Positions 44,155-52,216 of a DNA stretch of 64,000 bases are shown one piece after another. Positions within the stretch are counted from its first letter, which is position 1. Each line of letters opens with the position of its first letter. The stretch is from RYN-230 sp963834515 (GTDB lineage Bacteria; Actinomycetota; Actinomycetes; Streptosporangiales; Streptosporangiaceae). The notes under the pieces are model-generated. The model was not told where the DNA came from and did not search any database. It saw nothing but the letters and a program-made list of their open reading frames with translations. The stretch covers positions 682,001 to 746,000 of the forward strand of contig CAWICB010000007.1 in assembly GCA_963834515.1 (NCBI GenBank), read 5' to 3'. The translations under genes and the position numbers were made by a program.

Positions 44155-46137
44155 GTGCGCAACGAAGGCGTGGGCTCATGGACCGCCCGCCGGGCCCGGA
44201 AGACACCCGGCCGGGTGGCGGTCCGGCACGCGGGCACCGAGATCAGCTACGCGCGGCTGCATGACCGGGTGCTCCGGCTGGCCCGCGGGCTGCGCCGGCT
44301 GGGCACCGGCCCCGGCGACCGGGTCGGCTACCTGGGCCCGAACCATCCGGCGTTCCTGGAGGCGTTCTTCGCCACCGGGACGGCCGGCGCGGTCTTCGTG
44401 CCGCTGAACGTGCGGCTGGCCGGCCCGGAACTGGCCTACCAGCTGGCTGACTCGGGGACCACGGTGCTGATCTGCGCGGCGCCGCCGGCGGCCACCCTGG
44501 GCCGCCTGGCCGCCGTCCCGCCCGCGGTCCAGCTGGTGGCGCTGCAGCAGCCCGCCCCGGGCCAGCATGACTATGAGAACCTGCTGGCCGGGCCGCCGCC
44601 GGAGCCGGCCGACGTCCCGGTCAGCCTGGCCGACCCGTGCCTGATCATGTACACCTCGGGCACCACCGGCGCGGCCAAGGGCGCCACCCTGACCCACGGC
44701 AATATCACCTGGAACGCGATCAACGTGCTGGTGGACGCGGACTTCCGGGACGACGAGGTGGCGCTGGCCGTGGCCCCGCTGTTCCACACCGCCGGGCTGA
44801 ACATGCTCTGCCTGCCCACCCTGCTCAAGGGCGGCACGGTGGTCATCGAGCCCGCGTTCGAGCCGGCCCGGGCCCTGCAGGCGATCAGCCAGCACCGGGT
44901 GACCTCGATGTTCGGCGTGCCGGCCAGTTACGACGCGATGGCCGCCGCGCCCGGCTGGGCCGGGGCGGACCTGTCCAGCCTGCGGCTGCTGCTGTGCGGC
45001 GGCGCCCCGGTGCCGGACGCCACCATCCAGCGCTACCTCAGCCGCGGGCTCACGTTCATCCAGGGCTACGGGATGACCGAGGCGGCACCGGGCACACTGC
45101 TGCTCGACGCGGCGCACGCGGTGTCCAAGGCCGGCTCGGCCGGGGTGCCGCACTTCTTCACTGATGTCCGGGTGGCCCGCCCGGACCTGGCCGAGGCCAG
45201 CCCGGGGGAGCGGGGCGAGATCCTGGTGTCCGGGCCGAACGTGATGCCGGGCTACTGGGGCCGGCCGGACGCCACCGCGGCGGTGCTGGACGCTGGCTGG
45301 CTGCACTCCGGCGACGTGGGCTGCGCCGATGCCGACGGGTACGTGTCCGTGGTAGACCGGATCAAGGACATGATCATCTCGGGCGGGGAGAACATCTACC
45401 CGGCGGAGGTGGAGAACGCCCTGCTCGGCCACCCCGCCGTAGCCGACTGCGGGGTGATCGGCGTCCCGGACGCCACCTGGGGTGAGGTCGGCCGGGCCAT
45501 CGTGGTGCTGCGCCCGGGCGCCACGGTCACCGAGGCCGAGCTGCTCGGCTTCCTCGACGGCCGGCTGGCCCGGTACAAGATCCCCAAGTCGGTCCAGTTC
45601 ACCCAGGCCTTGCCGCGCACCGCGACGGGCAAGATCCTCAAGAAGCAGCTTCGCGAAACGCACGGAGGGAACCCGGCAATGACCACGACCGCGAACGGAC
45701 TAGACGAGCTCACCGCGCTGGCGGGCGCCGATCTGGGGCACACCGGCTGGCTGGAGGTGACCCAGGCGCGGGTGGACATGTTCGCCGACGCCACCGATGA
45801 TCACCAGTGGATCCATGTGGACCAGGCCCGGGCCGCGGCCGGCCCGTTCGGCGGCACGATCGCGCACGGGTTCCTGACCCTGTCCATGATCATCCCGCTG
45901 TTCAGCCAGCTGCTCGAGGTCACCGGGATCAGCATGGGCATCAACTACGGGCTGAACAAGGTCCGGTTCCCCACCCCGGTCCCGGTCGGCTCGAAGATCA
46001 GGCTGGCCGGCCAGCTGGCTGCTGTCGAGCCCGCCGGCGACAACGTGGTGCAGGTCACCGCGGACTTCACGGTCGAACTGGACGGCGCGGCCAAGCCTGC
46101 CTGCGTGGCCCAGGGCATCTACCGCTACTACGCCTGA
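44155..46137 (+). CDS. Acyl-CoA synthetase (ANL) fused in frame to a MaoC-like dehydratase
   Basis: 660 residues in one frame. Residues 1 to about 505 form an AMP-dependent acyl-CoA ligase: P-loop MYTSGTTGAAKG, GYGMTEAAPG, DRIKDMIISGGENIYPAEVE and catalytic Lys in PRTATGKILKK. Residues about 509-660 form a MaoC hotdog hydratase with the Asp/His pair in ATDDHQWIHVD and GPFGGTIAHGFLTLS. The MaoC part has its own ATG at 45679 with SD CGGAGGGA, and a frame-shifted reading of the join ends the ligase with a TGA overlapping that ATG. So either a true fusion or one indel that merged two genes. Suits activation and hydration of fatty or aromatic acids. GTG 44155. Confidence 0.83.
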   Translation: MRNEGVGSWTARRARKTPGRVAVRHAGTEISYARLHDRVLRLARGLRRLGTGPGDRVGYLGPNHPAFLEAFFATGTAGAVFVPLNVRLAGPELAYQLADSGTTVLICAAPPAATLGRLAAVPPAVQLVALQQPAPGQHDYENLLAGPPPEPADVPVSLADPCLIMYTSGTTGAAKGATLTHGNITWNAINVLVDADFRDDEVALAVAPLFHTAGLNMLCLPTLLKGGTVVIEPAFEPARALQAISQHRVTSMFGVPASYDAMAAAPGWAGADLSSLRLLLCGGAPVPDATIQRYLSRGLTFIQGYGMTEAAPGTLLLDAAHAVSKAGSAGVPHFFTDVRVARPDLAEASPGERGEILVSGPNVMPGYWGRPDATAAVLDAGWLHSGDVGCADADGYVSVVDRIKDMIISGGENIYPAEVENALLGHPAVADCGVIGVPDATWGEVGRAIVVLRPGATVTEAELLGFLDGRLARYKIPKSVQFTQALPRTATGKILKKQLRETHGGNPAMTTTANGLDELTALAGADLGHTGWLEVTQARVDMFADATDDHQWIHVDQARAAAGPFGGTIAHGFLTLSMIIPLFSQLLEVTGISMGINYGLNKVRFPTPVPVGSKIRLAGQLAAVEPAGDNVVQVTADFTVELDGAAKPACVAQGIYRYYA

Positions 46138-46165
46138 CCCGCTGCGGGCGGCCCGGGCGGCGCAG

Positions 46166-46180
46166 CCGGCCCGGGGCCGG
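46166..46180. terminator. Short GC hairpin between convergent genes
   Basis: CCGGCC and GGCCGG with a three-base loop lie between the ligase/MaoC stop and the AMP nucleosidase stop, followed by GTCTTA on the + strand. Plausible terminator, but such short GC stems are common in this sequence. Confidence 0.35.
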
Positions 46181-46183
46181 GTC

Positions 46184-47377
46184 TTACTCCGCTGGTGCTG
46201 GCCCGGGTTCGGCCGTGCCGAGCAGTGGCTCGTCGGGGGAGCGCAGGTCAGCCGCGGGCAGGCCGCCCGGGTAGAGCTGCCTGACCCGGCTGGCCACCGA
46301 GATGGCGATGTCCACGTGCTGGCGGCGGCTGGCCGTGTAGAAGCGCTGCGCGTCCGCGCTGAGCTTGGGCCGGGCGTGCAGCGGCTTGTCGCTGACCGCG
46401 AGCAGCGTGGCGGTCGGGATCCGGTACCGGAACCCGTTCGCGGCCACGGTCGCGGACTCCATGTCCACGGCCAGCGCCCGGGACAGCCGCAGCCGGCCCT
46501 CGACCAGGGCCAGGTTCAGCTCCCAGTTGCGGTTCGCGGTGGTGAACACGGTGCCCATCCGGCTCCGCAGGCCGCGCGCGGTGAGCTCGCTGAGCAGCAG
46601 CGTGTTCAGCGAGTGGTTGGAGATGACCGGCACGCTCAGCGGCAGGATTTCGTCCAGCACGTGATCGTCGCGCATATACCCGGTGGCCAGCACCAGGTCC
46701 CCGATGTCCTGGTGGTTGCGCAGCCCGGCGCAATGGCCGATCATCAGCAGCAGATCCGGCCGGAGGACGGCGAGGTGATCAGTGATCGTTTTGGCGTTGG
46801 ACGGGCCGACCCCGATGTTGACCATGGTGACGCCGGTGCGGCCGGGCAGCTCGTAGTGCCAGGCCGGCATCTGGCGGCCGCCGTCTTCCGGCCCGGTGCA
46901 CCCGGGCAGCGCGGCCCGGAACTCCTCGGCATGCCAGACGTAGTTGGTCAGCAGGATGTGCCGCTGGAACGCGGTGGCGGGGGTCCCGGTGTAGTGCACG
47001 AGCCGGTCGATGGACAGCGCCATCCGTTCCGGGCCGAACAGGAACAGCTTCTTGCGCCGCAGGTCCCAGCGGGTTTCGTCTACCGCCTCGACGATCCTGG
47101 GGTCGTGCAGGTCCAGCGCCTCGCGTCCCGGGCTGACCCCGATCCGGGCGCCGTGTGCGGCCAGCCGGGCCAGCTCGCGTTCCAGGTACCAGCGGATCGC
47201 CGCGGGCGCGGCGAACTCCCCCTGCAGCACGGGATTGTCTGCCGACCAGGGCCGGCCCACGGTGAGCCGCGGGTACCGGCCCGCATCGGCCGCCGCCTGC
47301 ATCGCATCGCACAGCCGGGTGATCTCCGCGGCGCGCTGGCTCTCCGGGACGGCCGAGAAGTCCGCGGACACGGTCAT
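46184..47377 (-). CDS. amn: AMP nucleosidase
   Basis: 397-residue enzyme splitting AMP into adenine and ribose 5-phosphate. The N-terminal AMP nucleosidase domain (RYPRLTVGRPWSADNPVLQG, RWYLERELARLAAHGARI) is followed by the NP-I phosphorylase-like domain with VNIGVGPSNAKTITDHLAVL, MIGHCAGLR and the ribose-binding Glu in VDMESATVAANGFR. Shorter than the E. coli enzyme (about 480). ATG 47377. No operon partner; convergent with the ligase gene. Confidence 0.87.
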   Translation of the reverse strand: MTVSADFSAVPESQRAAEITRLCDAMQAAADAGRYPRLTVGRPWSADNPVLQGEFAAPAAIRWYLERELARLAAHGARIGVSPGREALDLHDPRIVEAVDETRWDLRRKKLFLFGPERMALSIDRLVHYTGTPATAFQRHILLTNYVWHAEEFRAALPGCTGPEDGGRQMPAWHYELPGRTGVTMVNIGVGPSNAKTITDHLAVLRPDLLLMIGHCAGLRNHQDIGDLVLATGYMRDDHVLDEILPLSVPVISNHSLNTLLLSELTARGLRSRMGTVFTTANRNWELNLALVEGRLRLSRALAVDMESATVAANGFRYRIPTATLLAVSDKPLHARPKLSADAQRFYTASRRQHVDIAISVASRVRQLYPGGLPAADLRSPDEPLLGTAEPGPAPAE

Positions 47378-47505
47378 CTGATCATCATGTCAGCCACCCG
47401 GGGCCGGCCAGGCTTCACCGTCGCGACAGGCGCAGTTCACGGCGGCGCGGCCTGGGCACGGTTGGCTGGACCCGGAAGGCGGGCCGCCCGGCCAGGAGAG
47501 GTGCC

Positions 47506-49119
47506 ATGCGGTCAAGGGGGCTGAGATCGATGACGCGATCGCGGGCAGGCCGGGTCACCGCCTCTGGTGTGGCACTGGCCGCACTGCTGGGCGCGGTCCC
47601 ATCTGGGGCGGCCGCCAGCGTGCTGGCCCCGGGCGGATCTCGCGGGGGCGCGTCCGGGGCCAGTGGCAACCTGGTCGCCGACGGCAACGCCAGCGCGGGG
47701 TACTGCACCCATGACTGGAACGCGGCCACCACCATCCCCGGCTGGACGGTAACCCGGGGCAGCCCGAACGTGATGTGCTACCCGGCGCGGCCGTTCCCGC
47801 GCCCGCCCGGCCCGGCCGGCGGCGGATTCTTCAGCGGCGGCCCGTACGGCGACTCCGCGATGACCCAGACGGCTAGCCTCCGGGCCGCGGCCGGGCGGAT
47901 CGCCGCTGGCTCGGTCCGGTTCCGGCTGTCCGGCTGGCTGGGCGGCTGGACGGCCGAGCCCGGGTACGTGCAGGTCACGCTGGCCTTCCTCAGCCGCTCC
48001 GGGCAGCGGCTCGGCCAGCTGGCCCGGCTGCGCACGGTGACCGCTGCCGAGCGGCACGGCCAGACCGTGCTGCGGGCCCGGTCAGCCACCGGCACCGTGC
48101 CGGCCGGCACCCGGTCGGCCCGGGTCACCGTGGCCTTCCTGGACAGCTCGACGCCACCCGGCGGTGAGCCGGAGCCGTCCGGCCCGGGCGGCGGGATACT
48201 CGGCCACCTGGCCCTCACCGTGTCCGCCCCGCTGCCCGCGGCCCGGCTGGTACCGCCCGCCTCCGCGGTGCCACGGTTCCGCCATGTCTTCATGATCATG
48301 ATGGAGAACACCAACGGCAGCGCGGTGCTGTCCGCGCACAGCCACATGCCGTTCCTGCACCGGCTGATGGCCCAGGGCGCCACGCTGGCCAACTATCACG
48401 CGGTGTACCATCCCAGCGACGAGAACTACCTGGCCATCGCGGGCGGCGACACGTACGCCCGGGGCGCCATCTACTGGCCCGACATCAAGGACCCGGACGC
48501 CAACCTCGGCGACGAGCTGCAGGCCAGATCGATGACCTGGATGGCCTACGAGCAGGGCATGGGCTACCGGTGCAACGACCGCGCGTCCACCGAGTTCAAA
48601 TACGACAAGTACTACTACCCGGACGACGCGCCGTTCATCAACTACACCGACGTCAGCGGCAACCGGGCCCGGTGCCGGGCGCACCTGGTGGACACCAGGC
48701 TGCTCGGGCCGGCCCTGCGCCGCGCGGCGACCACGCCGGACTTCTCCTGGATCGCGGCCGACGACTACTACGACGGCGAGTCGGCCGGCAACGGCAACCT
48801 GAAGAGCCGGGAAGTGCAGGACGGCTGGCTCAAGGCCACTATCACCCCGATCCTGGGCTCGCCGGCCTGGCGGACGCAGAACTCGCTGCTCATCATCACC
48901 TGGGACGAAGCCGGGGTGACGAGGCGGACCGCCGAGCCCGGCAACCAGGTGGCGGCGATCGTGGTCGGCTCACGGGGCACGGTGCGGGCCGGCTACGTGA
49001 GCCAGGCCCGGTATGACCACTACTCGACGGCCCGCACCATCGAGGAAGCCCTGGGCCTGCCCCCGTTCACCGCGAACGACGAGTACGCCACCCCGTTCAG
49101 CGACGTGTTCACCCGCTGA
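47506..49119 (+). CDS. Secreted phosphoesterase (phospholipase C/acid phosphatase family)
   Basis: 537 residues. The N-terminal signal peptide (basic RSRAGR, then VALAALLGAVPSGAAAS) suggests export. A Gly/Pro-rich beta domain (about 45-235) precedes the PF04185-type catalytic domain: HVFMIMMENTNGSAVL (metal-binding Glu-Asn), HPSDENYLAIAGGDTY, then NYTDVSGNRARCRAHL, SWIAADDYYDG and IITWDEAG. Such enzymes hydrolyse phosphate mono- or diesters outside the cell. ATG 47506 with AGGAGAGG upstream. Confidence 0.85.
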   Translation: MRSRGLRSMTRSRAGRVTASGVALAALLGAVPSGAAASVLAPGGSRGGASGASGNLVADGNASAGYCTHDWNAATTIPGWTVTRGSPNVMCYPARPFPRPPGPAGGGFFSGGPYGDSAMTQTASLRAAAGRIAAGSVRFRLSGWLGGWTAEPGYVQVTLAFLSRSGQRLGQLARLRTVTAAERHGQTVLRARSATGTVPAGTRSARVTVAFLDSSTPPGGEPEPSGPGGGILGHLALTVSAPLPAARLVPPASAVPRFRHVFMIMMENTNGSAVLSAHSHMPFLHRLMAQGATLANYHAVYHPSDENYLAIAGGDTYARGAIYWPDIKDPDANLGDELQARSMTWMAYEQGMGYRCNDRASTEFKYDKYYYPDDAPFINYTDVSGNRARCRAHLVDTRLLGPALRRAATTPDFSWIAADDYYDGESAGNGNLKSREVQDGWLKATITPILGSPAWRTQNSLLIITWDEAGVTRRTAEPGNQVAAIVVGSRGTVRAGYVSQARYDHYSTARTIEEALGLPPFTANDEYATPFSDVFTR

Positions 49120-49272
49120 GCTCGCGGCTGGCCACCGGGGACGCGGCCGCCGGACTACCGCGAGCACATCCGGCCGCGGCCATCGCGGGCGGCGGCGTGG
49201 GCAACGCCCGCCAGCCGCCCGTCGACCTGCAGCCGGGCCAGGCCCGGAGCGCAGATATGCGATCGTAGCCCC

Positions 49273-49951
49273 ATGCGCAAGTACGTGATCATCGGCGTCC
49301 CGGGCAGCGGCAAGAGCACCCAGGCCAGCTGGCTGGCCCGGGACCTCGACCTGGTGCACATCAGCGTGGGCGACATCTTCCGCTGGAACGTGCAGAACCA
49401 CACGAAGATGGGCGCCCAGGTCCGCCGTATCATGGCCGCCGGCGAACTGGTCGGCGACGACCTGGCCGAGGCGGTGACCGCGCAGCGGCTGGCCGAGCAC
49501 GACTGGAACTACGGGTTCATCGTCGACGGGTTCCCGCGCGACGCCCGGCAGGCCGAGTTCTTCCTGGAGAGCTACGACATCGACGCCGTGATCCACCTGG
49601 ACATGCCCGATACCGAAGTGCCGCAAGCGGGTGCTGGCCCGGCGGCTGTGCTCCGGCTGCGGCATGGACTACAACCTGATCCAGGGACGGCCCCGGGAAG
49701 AAGGCAAGTGTGACGTCTGCGGCGGGACGCTGGTCACCCGCGAGGACGACACCGAGGAGGCGCTGGCCGTCCGGCTCCGCGACTACCACGAGAAGACCGA
49801 CCCGGTGCTGGCCATCTTCGGGCGCAAGGAGTACGTGCTGACCATTGACGCCACCAGGAGCCCGGCCGTGGTGCAGCAGGCGATCCGGGACGCCCTGCAG
49901 CTGCCGCCGCCCAGTCGGGCGGAAAGCCCGGCCGCCGCCGCGCAGCCGTGA
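49273..49951 (+). CDS. Adenylate kinase-like nucleoside monophosphate kinase, frameshifted at 49621-49622
   Basis: About 225 residues if repaired. P-loop GVPGSGKS at 8-15 (canonical Adk has GPPGAGKG), NMP-binding HISVGDIFRWNV, LID-preceding FIVDGFPRDARQAEF, and a zinc-type LID with CSGCGMDYN and CDVCGG. The first frame ends MPDTEV; the next begins RKRVLARRLC. One extra C at 49621-49622 explains it, since GAA GTG CGC AAG would be continuous. It is probably a second, divergent Adk paralogue, as adk normally sits near secY. Overlaps the glycerate kinase start (GTGA). Confidence 0.85.
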
Positions 49952-51051
49952 AGGTGGTGATCGCCCCGGACTCGTTCAAGGGCAGCATGCCGGCCGCCGG
50001 GGCCGCCGCCAGCCTGGCCGCCGGGTGGCTGGCCGCCCGGCCGGACGACGAGCTGGTCACGGTCCCGCTGGCCGACGGCGGCGAAGGCACCCTGGACGTG
50101 CTGGCCGCTGCCGTCCACGGCGCCCGCTGGCACCAGGCCCGGGTCACCGGGCCGGCCGGGCAGCCGGTGGACTGCCCGTGGCTGGAGCTGCCGGACGGCA
50201 CCGCGGCGGTGGAGCTGGCCCGGGCCAGCGGCCTGCCGCTGCTCACCCGGCTGGACCCGCTGGGCGCGCACACCACCGGGCTGGGCGAGGTGATCGGCTG
50301 CGCGCTGGACACCGGGGCACGGCAGGTTACGGTCGCGCTGGGCGGCTCCGCGTCCACCGACGGCGGGACCGGTGCGCTGGCCGCACTGGGCGCCCGGTTC
50401 CTGGACGCCGCCCACCGCCCGCTGCCCGCGGGTGGCGGCGCGCTGGCCCGGCTGGCTGCGGTGGACCTGGCCGGGCTGCGCCGCCCGCCGCCCGGCGGGG
50501 TCAGCTGCCTGTCCGACGTCCGGGCGCCGCTGCTCGGCCCGGCCGGCGCGGCCGCCGTGTTCGGGCCGCAGAAGGGGGCCAGCCCAGCCCAGATCGCCCT
50601 GCTCGACGACGGCTTGGCCCGGCTGGCCGGGCTGCTGGGCGGCGACCCGGCCGCGCCCGGCGCGGGCGCGGCCGGCGGCACCGGTTACGGGCTGGCCGCC
50701 GGGTGGGGCGCGGTGATCGCACCAGGCGCGCCGCAGCTGGGCCGGCTGGCCGGCCTCGGACCGGCGCTGGCCGGCGCCGCCCTGGTCATCACGGGCGAGG
50801 GATGCTACGACCACACGTCGGGCACCGGCAAGGTGGCCGGCACCGTGTTCGCCGCCGCGGCGGCGGCCAGCGTCCCCGCCGCCCTGGTGGCCGGGCAGGT
50901 TACCGAACGCCCGCCAGCGGCCGTGCGGCACGTCATCGCGCTGGCCGAGCTGGCCGGCGGTGCGCCGCAGGCGCTCGCCGACCCGGGGCGCTACCTGCGG
51001 CTGGCCGGCCAGCAGCTGGCCGGGCTGGCCGGGCATGACCGGACGGGCTAG
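49948..51051 (+). CDS. Glycerate kinase (GlxK/GarK family)
   Basis: 367-residue glycerate kinase phosphorylating D-glycerate at the 2-position. Family motifs: IAPDSFKGSMPA at the N-terminus, PLADGGEGTLDVL, VALGGSASTDGGTGAL, LSDVRAPLLGPAGAAAVFGP-QKGA and VITGEGCYDHTSGTGKVAGT. Uses ATP; cytosolic. GTG 49948 overlaps the kinase stop upstream. It connects C2/C3 acid breakdown to central metabolism. Confidence 0.93.
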   Translation: MKVVIAPDSFKGSMPAAGAAASLAAGWLAARPDDELVTVPLADGGEGTLDVLAAAVHGARWHQARVTGPAGQPVDCPWLELPDGTAAVELARASGLPLLTRLDPLGAHTTGLGEVIGCALDTGARQVTVALGGSASTDGGTGALAALGARFLDAAHRPLPAGGGALARLAAVDLAGLRRPPPGGVSCLSDVRAPLLGPAGAAAVFGPQKGASPAQIALLDDGLARLAGLLGGDPAAPGAGAAGGTGYGLAAGWGAVIAPGAPQLGRLAGLGPALAGAALVITGEGCYDHTSGTGKVAGTVFAAAAAASVPAALVAGQVTERPPAAVRHVIALAELAGGAPQALADPGRYLRLAGQQLAGLAGHDRTG

Positions 51052-51070
51052 CACCCACTACCCTGGGCGG

Positions 51071-52015
51071 GTGCGGGAGATCGCGGTGTTCAGCGGCAGC
51101 GCCCACCCGGAATTGGCGGCCGAGATCTGCGCCCACCTGGGCGAGCGGCTGCGCCCGGCCCGGCTGACCCGGTTCGCCAACGACTGCCTGGAGGTCCAGC
51201 TCCAGTCCAACTGCCGGGAACGCGACGTGTTCATCATCCAGCCGCTGTCCCGGCCGGTCCAGGAGCACCTGGTCGAGCTGCTGCTCATGCTGGACGCGGC
51301 CCGTGGCGCCTCGGCGGCCCGGGTCACCGCGGTGATCCCGTACTACGTGTACGCACGCTCGGACAAGAAGGACATGCCGCGGGTGTCCATCGGCGGCCGC
51401 CTGGTCGCCGACCTGCTGGTCGCCGCGGGCGCCAGCCGGGTGCTCACCATGACCCTGCACGCGCCGCAGGTGGTGGGGTTCTTCTCGGTCCCGGTGGATC
51501 ACCTGCATGCGCTCCGCGAGCTGGCTAGTCACTTCCGCGGCCAGGACCTGTCGAACACCATCGTGGTGTCCCCGGACCTGGGCAACGCCAAGGCGGCGGC
51601 GGCGTTGGCCCGGCGGCTCGGCGTGCCGGTGGCGGCCGGCGCGAAGCAGCGGCTGAACGACGAGCAGGTTGTCATCACCTCGATCATCGGCGACGTGACC
51701 GGCCGGGACGTGATCGTGCTGGACGATGAGATCGCCCGCGGCAGCACGATCCTCGAGCTGCTCGAGCGGCTGCGCGAGCGGGATGCGCGGTCGGTCCGGG
51801 TGGCCTGCACGCATGGGCTGTTCGCCGATGACGCACTGTCGCGGATCGAGGCCGCGCCCGAGGTCACCGAGGTGGTGTGCACCAACACGGTGCCGATCCC
51901 GGAGAAGCTGCTCGGCGGCAAGCTGACCGTGATCTCGCTGGCGCCAGCCCTGGCCGAGGCCATCCGCCGGATCCACGAAGGTGAGTCGGTCAGCGTCCTG
52001 TTCGCCCTCGACTAG
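51071..52015 (+). CDS. Ribose-phosphate diphosphokinase family protein
   Basis: 314-residue PRPP synthetase fold. N-terminal half: FSGSAHPELAAEICAHLGER and LQSNCRERDVFIIQPLSRPV, with the flexible-loop YYVYARSDKKDMPRVSIGGR. C-terminal half: PDLGNAKAAAALARRL and the PRPP loop IVLDDEIARGSTILEL. The loop differs from the canonical DDMIDTGGT of bacterial PrsA. So it may be a paralogue, or use another diphosphate acceptor. GTG 51071, 19 bp after glycerate kinase, in the same run of three genes. Confidence 0.85.
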   Translation: MREIAVFSGSAHPELAAEICAHLGERLRPARLTRFANDCLEVQLQSNCRERDVFIIQPLSRPVQEHLVELLLMLDAARGASAARVTAVIPYYVYARSDKKDMPRVSIGGRLVADLLVAAGASRVLTMTLHAPQVVGFFSVPVDHLHALRELASHFRGQDLSNTIVVSPDLGNAKAAAALARRLGVPVAAGAKQRLNDEQVVITSIIGDVTGRDVIVLDDEIARGSTILELLERLRERDARSVRVACTHGLFADDALSRIEAAPEVTEVVCTNTVPIPEKLLGGKLTVISLAPALAEAIRRIHEGESVSVLFALD

Positions 52016-52024
52016 GCCTGCCTG

Positions 52025-52209
52025 GTGCCGCTGACGCACGTGGACTGGGAACCCCACGCCGACTGTGGGACGTTCTGGACGACCTGCGCCACGCCTGGCT
52101 CCGTGATGGGAAACTGCCCGCCTACGGCGCCGGCGTCACTATCACCCCGGGCGGTGGCGTCCACCTCCAGCGCGGACGCTGGCAAGCAACCATTCCCGCT
52201 GCCGGCTGA
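52025..52209 (+). CDS. Possible small protein, frameshifted near 52067
   Basis: About 61 residues if one base is restored: MPLTHVDWEPHAD then LWDVLDDLRHAWLRDGKLPA and a Gly-rich beta-like end VTITPGGGVHLQRGRW. The residue pattern (acidic, amphipathic helix then beta strands) looks protein-like, and a missing C in GCCGACTGTGG joins both parts. It occupies the otherwise empty 200-bp gap after the PRPP synthetase, 9 bp downstream. No recognised family; the evidence is only composition and the ready repair of the frame. Confidence 0.35.
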
Positions 52210-52216
52210 CGAGCCG

